Below, piece after piece: positions 54,860 to 64,000 of a DNA stretch of 64,000 nt (positions within the stretch are counted from its first letter, which is position 1; every line of letters starts with the position of its first letter). A program made the translations under genes and the position numbers. Source of the DNA: Tetrapyrgos nigripes (Eukaryota > Basidiomycota > Agaricomycetes > Agaricales > Campanellaceae); assembly GCA_013368315.1 (NCBI GenBank), contig JAACJM010000002.1, positions 186,001 through 250,000 of the forward strand, written 5' to 3'. A model generated the notes under the pieces. It did no database searches. It was given only the letters and a program-made list of their open reading frames with translations, and was not told the DNA's origin.

Positions 54860-55555
54860 TTTCTAATGTGGCTTTATGTTGCTATTGTTTTGCTGTTTGC
54901 TGGTCATTGCTGTGTTTTCGGACTGCTGTGTATATCAAGGTTCTGCTAATCATTACTGTATATTGTCAGACGTAGTACCTTTAGTATATAAACATGAATT
55001 GTTAATATCGAAATGTTCCAGAGTATTGATATGGCATTGAAATCTTTTCAGATCTTTAGTAGTTTAGCATTCTTGAATGACACACAGATTCTTCATTCGT
55101 TGAGGCATTCTATGTTTGTCATTAAATCCTTTGTTCATCAAAGTATTCTTTAGTTACACTTACATCCTTCATTCATCAAAGTATTCTTTAGTTACCTTCA
55201 TTCATCAAAGTATTCTTTAGTTACAACTACATCCTTCATTTCCTACACATCTTTCATTCATTACTTCATCCTACAGCCCTTACTGCACCCTCTACTCACA
55301 CAGGATTCTCCATTCATGGTTGTATACTTTACCAGCAGATTCATCCTGTACTCCCACTATAGGATGTGGTCATTACTGTATCTTTCACTGACAGATGTAG
55401 TCTTTTGCATTATTTCCAGCAAGAGTGGTGCTTAAAGATCTCGTATGATTTTCAAAACATTTCCAGGTCTTTAGCACCAAATATAGTTTATTGGCTTTTG
55501 CTGATGGTGAACATCATGTGTTGAGGGCGAAAAGTGCCCAACTGCATATTGTTAA
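54860..55555. other. Stretch without a gene, with a tandem array
   Basis: AT-rich sequence. At 55131-55225 a ~25-30-bp unit TTCATCAAAGTATTCTTTAG is repeated three times with variable spacers. No coding exon seen. Confidence 0.5.
55131..55225 (+). repeat. Tandem repeat, three units
   Basis: TTCATCAAAGTATTCTTTAG plus TTAC occurs three times, separated by ACTACATCC-like spacers that are themselves partly repeated. Confidence 0.8.
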
Positions 55556-55764
55556 CACCTTGGGCAGTGTTGCATATTTCCAAAAATCTCTGTGCAAACT
55601 TAAATTTCAGATTTTTCAGTGCCATTTTTGCTCGCCCGGGTCTACTCCATATGGGACCGATTTGAGGCTGAACAGCCATATGGAGTAGCTCCGGCACCGA
55701 GCATAAACTCATCATTTATGTTTGCCCAAAAGATCTTTCCAAATATGCATTGCCGCCCAAGGTG
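55556..55764. mobile_element. 209-bp MITE of family M2, copy 1
   Basis: Begins CACCTTGGGCAGTG and ends with the complement of CACCTTGGGCGGCAATGC. The outer ~35 bp of each side pair well (TGCATATTTCC-AAAGATC), and a central palindrome CTACTCCATATGG...CCATATGGAGTAG pairs again, so the whole element folds on itself. The flanking 3 bp (TAA, TCA) have diverged. Both strands are open but that is a by-product of the repeat. Second copy at 62263. Confidence 0.8.
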
Positions 55765-55855
55765 TCATGAGAACACACACACTAACATCACGATACAGAA
55801 GATACAGAAATGAATCAGAAGGCGAACGTTCCCAGAAACCAGTCAAGTGTACATA

Positions 55856-58800
55856 TTAGTCATTAGACAAAGCATTACGACCTCCAAATAATCCCCTTAA
55901 CCCGGTCCTCCGAATACGGAAGAAATATGTCAACGCGAAGACTGCTACCACCTGGATACCAAGTACAATGAGTTCATAATCGGAAGAATGCGATGGAAAA
56001 ACCTTGAGACATACGTTAAACACCACATAGCCCCACACCACACCGAGATCTCTCCAATGATGTGAGTACTGTATGTTCAAGTTGGCAGCAAGGAATTCGT
56101 CGGTCGTACGTGCTGCACAGTACAAACAACTTGAATCATCGCTGGAGTCGGCCAAGTAGCCACCGACATTCTGAATGAAAGGATCAAGATATTGATGACA
56201 CGACATCCCCGAGGGAGGAATGATAGGAACTAGTTCAATCGACGAGCAGGTAAGCTCAGCGTGGCCAACAGCTGTATAAAAATGTAAATAACGAGGCGAA
56301 GATCTGCATTAGTATTTGATAGTAATACAATAAAGGTCTATGCATACCTTGTCCTGCAAATCCCTCGACGAGATAGGTGAATGGGTTAACGCGATACATC
56401 CACTTCCACCACCCGAGCCTACGGTAAGGCTGGAGCATACCAGTACTATTTCAGGAAGCCCATCAGTCAGCCATTCGTATGTGGGGTAAAGGGAAACCTA
56501 CAAAGTGACCGCAAAAGTGAAAAGCCCAAAGTAGAGCAATGATGCTATAAGTGAACTAGGAGCCATGGCTGCCAGTGAGAGGACTTTAATTTTAGAGCAA
56601 TCAGTAAGGCAGGTACGTCTGCGTATGTATAATGACCCACCGAAACTGGTATAGAAGAAAGGGAACGTAAAGCCCATCATCAAATACGAGTAACCCGCGC
56701 GGTCTGTTGGAAGACCGACGATCCAGTACCAAATAACGAAAAAGACAGTCGACCCAATGACGTTGAAGACAGTCTCAGCTATAAGCTGAGCAGTAGTCAG
56801 AGCTGTCCAACTATAAACGCGACTGGCACGCTCTCGCAGCTCGTATATACTTCGAGTCTGGATGAAAGGGATGTGGATCTGATCGCCGATGGGGGCAGAG
56901 AGGATGAAAGCCATGAACGTGGCCTGTGTAACAAGGTGTTAATAACGACTCATCGGAAACCGATCACCATGAGACACTCACAAACACTTTGTTCTGCGTT
57001 CCCTGCAACGTATCCTTGGCCTGGAAAAACGTGAAACCCATAAACACTCCTCCAATGATATTCAGCATAAGCTTGTTCATCAAATACATCGGGTCTCTCC
57101 AATGTCGCTGGAAATCCCTCTTGAGGAGAGTGGTCATTTGGGTGTACCAGCTACTCGCAAACTCCCCACGTTTCCGTGCTTGGTTGCCATTGACATCCGA
57201 GTCCTTTTTTCGTCCGCTTTCCAAGACGGTATCGAGTTCTTGATCGAGTTGTCTGGACTCTTCCGACGCGGTCCACACTTTGTGCCAATCAGTGCCTGCA
57301 TTGGTGTTACCGTGTCCTGCTCCTGCCCCGATGACATCAAGCATATATTCAGCACTAGAAAGCGAGGACCGGTACTGTGGATGAGCAAGGGCAGCACCTA
57401 GATTGGGATACAAGAAAGGTCCAACTCACGGATTAGCATCAGCAGGACAAGGCCTAGCCCCGTTCCTCTCGAAATAACTAATAAGAGACCGGCCATGTGA
57501 TCCTAGTTCTCCTTGATACACAGTCTGTCCCCCGCTCTTCAAGAGAAGTATCCTGTCAAACATGTTGAACAGTTCTGCCGAGGGCTGATGAATCCTATAA
57601 TACAAAGGAAGCTCATCAGTCTCTCAGGTCAAGATCTAGAGAAGGCAGGTGCCAGGTAGAAAAGTCATGATGGTACTCACGTACAAAGCACCGCCTGCCC
57701 TTCCTGAGCCAACTCTTTCAAAAATGTCACAATGGCCCAAGCACTCTGTGAATCCAACCCCGTCGTTGGCTCGTCGAGGAATAAAAGCAGCTCGGGCTTC
57801 GCAGCGAGTTCTACGGCGATGGTTGTACGCTTGCTGTATTCTAAATTGAGTGATCCAACGATGGCGTGCTCGTAATTCTCTAATCCACACATGCGAAGGA
57901 CGGTGTCGACGCTATTGATGGAAGGTGTCAGATATAAATGAGTGAGCATGAGGTTGCTGAAGATTAGGATGGGGGACACTCACTACGCCTCTTTCTCCGC
58001 GGCAGGGACATGTTTCGGTTGGCGAAGTTTGGCTGAGAAGGATAGAGCTTCACGGACTACGAAGAACCGGTCAGATTAAGGCCCAGACTAGATAGATAGT
58101 ACTCACCAGTACACGTGGGTAAATGAACATCCAACTGCTGACAATACCCCGTCTGGGCTTGGAAATCCAGAGGTAAGGCTTTGCCATCAACAAAAACATC
58201 CCCCGAAACAACTCCAACCGAGGCACGTTGAGCGAGTGTGTTGAGTAGCGTGGTTTTACCAGCTCCACTTGCACCCATGAGAGCTGTGAGTTTTCCTGGA
58301 GCGACGAATCCTGAGACATCATCTAAGAGTCTGCGAGTGGTACCTCCCGCGATGGGGACGTCGTAGGTGAGGTGGTGCCATGTGAAGATTTTCCTGGGTT
58401 GGGTTTGGGTATTAGGGCCGGTAGTGGTAGCGGGCTTCGTGTTGTCCTTGGTAGTGACGGTACCAGCTGCGTTAACCCCAGCTGCCGACGAGTCTTTCTC
58501 CGATACACCTGCTTCCTCGTCGTTGGTTTTGTTGTTGTTAAGGAGGGGTGAGACACCAGAAGAAGTCCGAGCAAAGTAGGTGACCTCTCGTTGCGTCGCA
58601 ATCCAGGTGTTGACTTCGGTGAAAAGGAGTAGGAGGAGTAGGAAGAAGACTCCGTAGGCGAAGACAATACCGAGGTTCTGTAGATACAGATGTTAGTGTA
58701 TGGCAGGAATGAACGACGTAGCACTCACCCTCCAAGCATTCGCATACTTATATTGATAACTCAAAGCGATGTAAGCGTTCCCGTCCACCGTACTCTGCCC

Positions 58801-61272
58801 AGGTACCTTCCCAAGCGTCGCACAAGCCTGGTTTGCCAGAGAAACGTTGGGGTTATCTGAGTATCCAGGACCAGATGGGACGAGATTAGAGCAAGTTGCA
58901 TTGAGGGTATGGAACTCGTTGGACACGAGGATTTCAAAACCCCAACGACTTGGCTGTGAAAAAGAGGGTAAGCACGAGAGAAAGAGAAGAGAAGAAAGAA
59001 AGAGAAAGGACGCACGTTAAGATAAGTTATCCACCTCAACCCCCCAATCATACTCGGTCTTGGCAACGCAAACCCGGTATACAATATCAGCGCCAACAAA
59101 GCAACACCTGCCAACGTCTGCGCTGGAGCTGGAGACCCCACAGCTGCACTCAGACTCCTCACAAACACCTTCATCGTTATCGCCAATGCGAAAAGGGAGA
59201 CGAAGAACGTGAAGAATTGGGCAGCAGTGGTTTGGAGACCGACCATGAAGTAAATGATAATGCTGTAGATGAGGGTGGTGAAGAAGGAGATGGGGATGTC
59301 GACAAGTGTTTGGGAGAGGGCTTCGAGGAAGGGGAGGTAGAGGGCGCTGTGGTATTGACGGATGACGATGGGACGTTGGGAGAAGAGGATCGGGATTTCA
59401 GACATGGAGGAGAGGGTGAGGAACAAAACAGTGCTGTAGATAAGAAGAGGGTTGGGACGGGGGCGAGTCAGAAGAGGAAAAGGATGAGGAAGAGGGAAAG
59501 ACAACGGTCAGTAAATGAGGAAGCCATGGGGGAAATCGAGGACGACGTACTAAAACAAAGCGCCAGCTCTAGAGAAATACGCATCGGTGGATTCTGGAGA
59601 GTTGTAGTAGACAGTGCCGAGCACAATACCAAAGACGACGAAAGATCTTCCATGAGATGTAGGTCAGATCCCAGAGCGCTGCATACACGGCAGTTTAAAA
59701 AGACTCACGCAAAAATCATAAACTGGTCCCCAATGCTCCCCCTCAGAATGTGCACTCTCCTCTTCATCAACGCAAGCAGCTGAGCCCACATTGATACCGT
59801 AAACGGACTCGTCTTTGGGAGAGAACGAGACTTTTCTTGAGCGACACTCTCCATGTAACGAGCTTTGAGCTGTTGGGCTTTCGGTGAGGTCGCGTTCCCT
59901 TCTGTCGTATCATGGGTCGACGACTTTGGCGAACCCGTTCCAAGGATTTCTCGCCGATACTTCTCCATTTCCTCACGGTTTATCCTGCCCAGCTCACTCT
60001 TCAGGAACCTTTCAGCGAATTCGGCTGGGGTACGAGGTGCAGAGGACTCAAAACCCTTGCGAACAATTCTCTCCTTTGGATCCGTCACTGCAAGAACCGA
60101 TTCCTTAGCGGTGCTCCTGGTCAACGCACAAACCAAACCAACTCACCACTAACCAAAAAGTCCCCAACCGTCTGTCCCTCACTAGCTCTCTCAAACCCCA
60201 ACTCTTCAAAATACGCCCGAGCCATATGTGCCGGTCCAAAATAAACCATCCGCCCCTCATACAAAACACACGTCTTATCAAACACATCATAAAGCGCATC
60301 ACTAGCCTGATAAAGCGCCATAATCGTCGTCAACCTTCCTTCGGCCTGATTCGGTAACGACGTCGCCGTTCGAAAATGTCGCAGCATCTCCAGCGCAGTA
60401 GATGAGTCCAATCCACGAGTTGTGTTATCCCAACACCCTAAAATCGAACGAACAGCCAGCATTTCTCCGACACTGACTCGCTTTTTCTCTCCACCGCTAA
60501 TGCCGCGCAAGGCTTCGTTCCCGACGACAGTGTTGCGAGTATGGGACAACCCAAGCATGTTTTGCAATACATCGACGAATTGGTTGCGGAATTTTTGAGG
60601 AGTGGGACATTCACCAAGGGTTCGTGGGGTGCGAGTCGTTGCGGCGAAGGAAAGAGTTTGCTGGACGGTGAGAGTTGGGAAGTGGATATCGTCTTCGGGG
60701 CAGTAAGTGACGTCTCCACGGAGATGGGAGGAGATTTCGGAGGCATTGAACGGCCCGAGATGGATTGAGCCTTCTACTGCGGAGAAGGAGTGGGTCTGAC
60801 AGGAGAGAGTCTTGAGGAACGTGGAACAGCCTGCGGATGGACGGCCGAGGACGACTAGAGAAACAATTAGCAGTGTTGCGAGGAATTGAGAAATGAAGTA
60901 CGCACGTAGCATCTCCCCAGGCCATACTACACCCTCAAAACCCTCCAATATTCTCTTTCTGGGCGGCCGCAAGAACTCATTGAGAAAGTCATAGATATGT
61001 CGTGGGTTGAAGAACGACTCAAAGGTAAGATGATACGACGCAGATGAACCAGAACCAACGACATTGAGGTTGGAAAAGAAGACTCCAAGTTCACGGGCAG
61101 TTATTCCCGAATTTTGGCGGCTGGAGGAGAGCGGGTGCAAATCCAAAAAAAGTAAGCTGTCAGTGTATACTTATGACGCCGTCACGCACCCTTGCAGAAA
61201 ATCCTGGAAAGACTTTTCAAAATCGAAAATTGAGCTATCCTTTTCGACGTCTCGAGCCAGCGCACTCTCCAT
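55856..61272 (-). CDS. PDR-type ABC-G transporter (full length)
   Basis: Many-exon minus-strand gene from the ATG at 61272 to TAA at 55856, with the (NBD-TMD)x2 layout of fungal pleiotropic drug resistance transporters. NBD1: [18 protein letters not shown] (PDR-type Walker A), [35 protein letters not shown] (signature) and [17 protein letters not shown] (Walker B with the Trp-Asp-Asn variant of Cdr1/Pdr5 types). TMD1 lies around 58940-59650 with several hydrophobic helices. NBD2: [19 protein letters not shown] (canonical Walker A), [19 protein letters not shown] and [15 protein letters not shown], then [22 protein letters not shown]2 with [20 protein letters not shown] and a C-terminal helix end it. 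It probably exports hydrophobic compounds across the plasma membrane using ATP. No frame break was found, though not every exon join was checked. The linker before NBD2 is unusually Ala/Thr-rich. Confidence 0.9.
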
Positions 61273-61279
61273 GGCTTAG

Positions 61280-62262
61280 ACGCTCGCACGTAGAAAGGTG
61301 AGAAGAGGTCGGAGTGCAGGCGACAAGGGCTCAGGGCTCAGCGCTCAATTGCCAAGCCCACTTTTAGACAAGAGCTTTGATGACATAATTCACTGCTGAC
61401 ATGTTTTCCGAGTCGGACATCACTGTCATATTTAAGAACACCTTTCATACCTAGTTAGGTTCATCAAGGTCTGTAGCCGTTATCTCAGTAACGATTTATC
61501 GGGATGTCGTAAAATTAGCAAAAGAACGAAACAAGGAATAAAAAATCAGAAACATCATTTTGATGTTCCTCGCCGCTATTAACTCGCTCCTATGGACACG
61601 AAGATGGGTGGTAGGAGAGCCATTGAACTAAGCCTCATAACGAAGTACAACTCGAGAGCACCAGCTCAGAAACAAGGGTCCAAGTCATTATAACAACCTA
61701 CTATGGGAAAGAACTCATTATACATGATCGGCTATGTCAAAAACGTCAAAATGATTTTCGACAAAGGGTGCAGACTGGGAGCAGAGGAAATGAAACCCTG
61801 GCGGAAGTAAGGTACTTGGGTCACTTGGCTAACTGAGACACGAACTGCATTGGTGATGCTGGGAGGAGGAAAAGCGGAAGTAACATAGTACCATCAGTGA
61901 TCACACGCTTGGAAGGATACATGCTTGATGTTCCAAGTGCAAATGTCCGAAACGTATGAAGGTCCCCGCCGGACAAAAATAATTCAACTCCGTGTTACCA
62001 ACTTCCACTTTAACTCCGTGTTATCAACTTCCACTTCCACTTCGGTTAGGCAGCGACTTCAACTCACCTTTGCCCGGCAGTTCCCGAACCGGCTTTGCAT
62101 CAGCTCTCGGTAGTCTTTCTATTGATCGTGGCTATTTCGTACTTGGCTATCCATCTTGACCAAATGTGCCAGATCCGTTAACCAAACTCGCATTCGTCCA
62201 GGGAGGCTAGAGCTGGTCGCGTACAGTACGCTTACATAGAATTAGAAAAGTCGGCCATCGGT
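61280..62262. other. Upstream region of the transporter and unannotated DNA
   Basis: Contains a direct repeat of an AACTCCGTGTTAYCAACTTC unit at 61984 and 62013, and GCTCAGGGCTCAGCGCTC near 61330. No gene seen. Confidence 0.45.
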
Positions 62263-62471
62263 CACCTTGGGCGGCGTTGCATATTTCCAAAGATCTCTGT
62301 GCAAACTTAAATTTCGGATTTTTCAGTGCCATTTTTGCTCGCCCGGGTCTGCTCCATATGGGACCAATCTGAGGCCGAACAGCCATATGGAGTAGCTCCG
62401 GCGCCGAGCATAAATTCGTCATTTATGTTTGCCCAAAAGATCTTTCCAAATATGCATTGCCGCCCAAGGTG
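62263..62471. mobile_element. 209-bp MITE of family M2, copy 2
   Basis: Close match to 55556-55764 in sequence and length. It starts CACCTTGGGCGGCGTTGC and is flanked on both sides by GGT (62260-62262, 62472-62474), a 3-bp target duplication. CAC ends and 3-bp duplication fit a CMC/CACTA-like non-autonomous element. Confidence 0.85.
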
Positions 62472-62518
62472 GGTTAGACAAAGAGACTCGTTGGCAAAAA
62501 TCTGCTCACGTGAATTTC

Positions 62519-62716
62519 CCATCACGCCTGACGCGAACTTTGCGAAGTCCCTCGTCTCAACCCGCGTTGACGGTATATAAGACATAAGAATGCACAATGA
62601 TTCATAAAATATTACGGAAAAGACTCAAGTTTTATTATGCAACATTTAGAAGCTGCTGTATACCGTGAACGCGGGTTGAGACGAGGGACTTCGCAAAGTT
62701 CGCGTCAGGCGTAATG
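62519..62716. repeat. Inverted repeat, ~56-bp arms around an ~80-bp spacer
   Basis: The arm 62519-62577 (containing ACTTTGCGAAGTCCCTCGTC and TCAACCCGCG) is the reverse complement of about 62657-62716 with only a few differences. The spacer is AT-rich. No target duplication identified. Confidence 0.8.
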
Positions 62717-62719
62717 GGA

Positions 62720-63239
62720 CCTTCATACGGACCTTGTTACAGAGCTCTATATTCATCCCAACATCTCGTAGCAACTCTAAAGCTTCCTTGATCGTCGGTC
62801 TAGTGATCTTTCTCCTTGATGCTGATAAAGACAACCATTCCAACTCTGCTGTCGAGGAAGAGGGCCACTTCAACTCCTGCTCAGAGCTCAGCGCTCAGCA
62901 CTGGTACCGGTTCTCTTGACTGAACCAAACATCATGATATTTCGATCATCCAGTTCGTAGTTTCGCATTACAAGCTTCATCCATCTAAGCCAGGGCACTA
63001 GTATCTACTAATGTAGATCTAGTTAATACCGGCGAATCCACTATGTACCGCCATCATCCTCCCAAAAACGTTGCGCGTGAACAACACAAACCCCAGATAT
63101 AAAAACTGATCCAATTCCTCCAGGCAGCAACTTCAAAGTCTATAACACGTCCCCGTGTTTAGTCGCCAACGAGGACATCGACAAATACGCAATTCCTGTC
63201 TCATTGAGACGCAACATTTTGACTTATGTAAAACCCGGA
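62720..63239. other. Stretch with a possible exon remnant
   Basis: A minus-strand frame (62646-62873) has TAELEWLSLSASRRKITRP and TIKEALELLRDVGMNIELC, which looks protein-like (helical) but is cut at the inverted repeat. Family not recognised. The rest of the stretch shows nothing. Confidence 0.3.
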
Positions 63240-63888
63240 TAATAAGGGATACTATGTAGAACGCTTGTTCGTGCTGTGCTCCCACTGATTCCAATTGAAC
63301 GAGATTCGGAAAGTCGATGAACCCCTGAACGCGCTCACTGTCATCGCGAAACCCGGTTCTGGACTCCCAGATGAAAGTCCGACAAAGACATTATATAGAG
63401 GTTTGAAATGCGCCTCTGGAGTCTGGCTAGCCGGTATAAGCTTCTCCGAGTCTAATGCCAGAGATCTTGAGACGCTGGACACAGACGGCAGATAGGAGAC
63501 CGTACTTCCAGGACTTCGTCTGCGCATCGGATGTCACGGAAAGTGAGGTCTGTGATGTGGGCCAGGATTAGATTAGGCCCTGAAAGCTTGGAGAAACGCA
63601 TTCCGGTGAGCTGAAGCGCTAGCCATCGAAGAGAGGGTGCGGTAATCAAATCTGGAAAGAAAGGGTGTCGTTCGAAACCAAGCTCGGACTTCCAATGGGA
63701 TGATTGATACTCAAGGATGTGAGACGTGGAAGCATTGGTATTAGTTGAGGAAAAGATGCGATACTTAATCTGCTCGAGGTCATATTCACAGTAGAGCAAG
63801 ATGGCAAAACTCCTCCATCGATGAGCGTAAGCGAGAACGGGGTTGAGAAGTGATGCAATGAGGGCGTATGCGGATCTATTGGGAACCA
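63240..63888 (-). pseudogene. F-box/LRR-like protein remnant cut by a MITE
   Basis: The minus-strand frame 63888-63452 encodes AYALIASLLNPVLAYAHRWR (the H-x-x-RW motif that follows the F-box in agaricomycete F-box/LRR proteins), then LITAPSLRWLALQLTG and LILAHITDLTFRDIRCADEV, leucine-rich-repeat-like strands. The frame stops at 63452. Another frame (63527-63252) may continue it after a shift. The N-terminal F-box lies beyond the MITE at 63890 or is lost. The assignment is moderate; the breakage is clear. Confidence 0.45.
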
Positions 63889-63889
63889 A

Positions 63890-64000
63890 CACGCCGAAAA
63901 GACAAAAATATCCGCTCGACGGATAGATCACATCACTACTACTGATATAAGACATATCTGTTAAAAAGTGTGTTTCTGTACGCCTTTCTGCCGAGCGGAT
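63890..64000 (+). mobile_element. MITE family M1, second copy, cut by the window edge
   Basis: CACGCCGAAAAGACAAAAAT then ATCCGCTCGACGGAT matches the terminus of the element at 8179 (same CAC start, same CCGCTCGACGGAT motif). The rest lies outside the window. Confidence 0.65.

Noticed and set aside
55488..55715. 75-codon frame conserved with 62207-62422
   Set aside because: Conservation comes from the shared MITE M2, not from protein selection.
58950..59783. 277-codon plus-strand frame
   Set aside because: Antisense to the TMD1 exons of the PDR transporter; very charged composition with no domain, typical of an antisense shadow.

Overview
The window reads as nuclear DNA of an agaricomycete (mushroom-forming basidiomycete). 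Genes are split by many 45-80 bp GT-AG introns. The families seen are typical of that group: DUF6532, DUF6698, Plavaka-type (CACTA/CMC) transposase, hAT transposase, a full PDR-type ABC-G transporter, an aryl-alcohol-type aldo-keto reductase and small secreted proteins. No prokaryotic signature was seen. No rRNA, tRNA or CRISPR array was recognised by eye. Family names rest on motif recognition without database searches.

Layout. 0.7-2.5 kb is a decayed copy of a segment repeated at 34.4-36.0 kb: the end of a secreted FAD oxidoreductase gene plus a convergent gene for a secreted protein that weakly resembles CDH-type cytochrome domains. 3.7-6.6 kb holds a DUF6532 gene and a Plavaka N-terminal remnant. 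8.2-8.9 kb is a near-palindromic MITE. 9.7-13.8 kb has a tiny Cys-rich secreted peptide, a GH18 protein and an unrecognised multi-exon gene. 14-25 kb is repeat-rich: a 617-bp TIR element, a TA-flanked 783-bp element, a non-autonomous hAT derivative, a seven-helix membrane protein gene and a dead Tc1/mariner element with 390-bp inverted termini.

25.0-28.7 kb is a hAT element whose nine-exon transposase (863 aa) reads through without interruption. It sits against a broken secreted-protein gene (28.7-29.5 kb). An intact AKR (29.7-31.3 kb) and the intact FAD oxidoreductase/secreted-protein pair (32.7-35.8 kb) follow. 36-39.7 kb is mostly repeats. 39.7-44.2 kb is a near-complete Plavaka transposase gene with two in-frame stops.

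45.4-51.8 kb is the strangest part. It contains intron-bearing fragments of three core housekeeping genes: SUB2/UAP56 (mRNA export), CFT1/CPSF160 (3'-end processing) and ATP2 (mitochondrial ATP synthase beta). Two copies of a ~530-bp module are interleaved with them, and each copy runs into a different fragment. 52.5-54.2 kb carries a DUF6698 gene, and 55.9-61.3 kb a complete PDR transporter on the minus strand between two ~209-bp MITEs of one family. The window ends in an F-box-like remnant cut by another CAC-terminated MITE.

Probably functional host genes: the GH18 protein, the AKR, the FAD oxidoreductase and its convergent partner, the PDR transporter, perhaps the small peptide and the DUF genes. 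The rest is mostly mobile DNA and its debris. Exon boundaries given are splice-consistent readings by eye, without transcript support.
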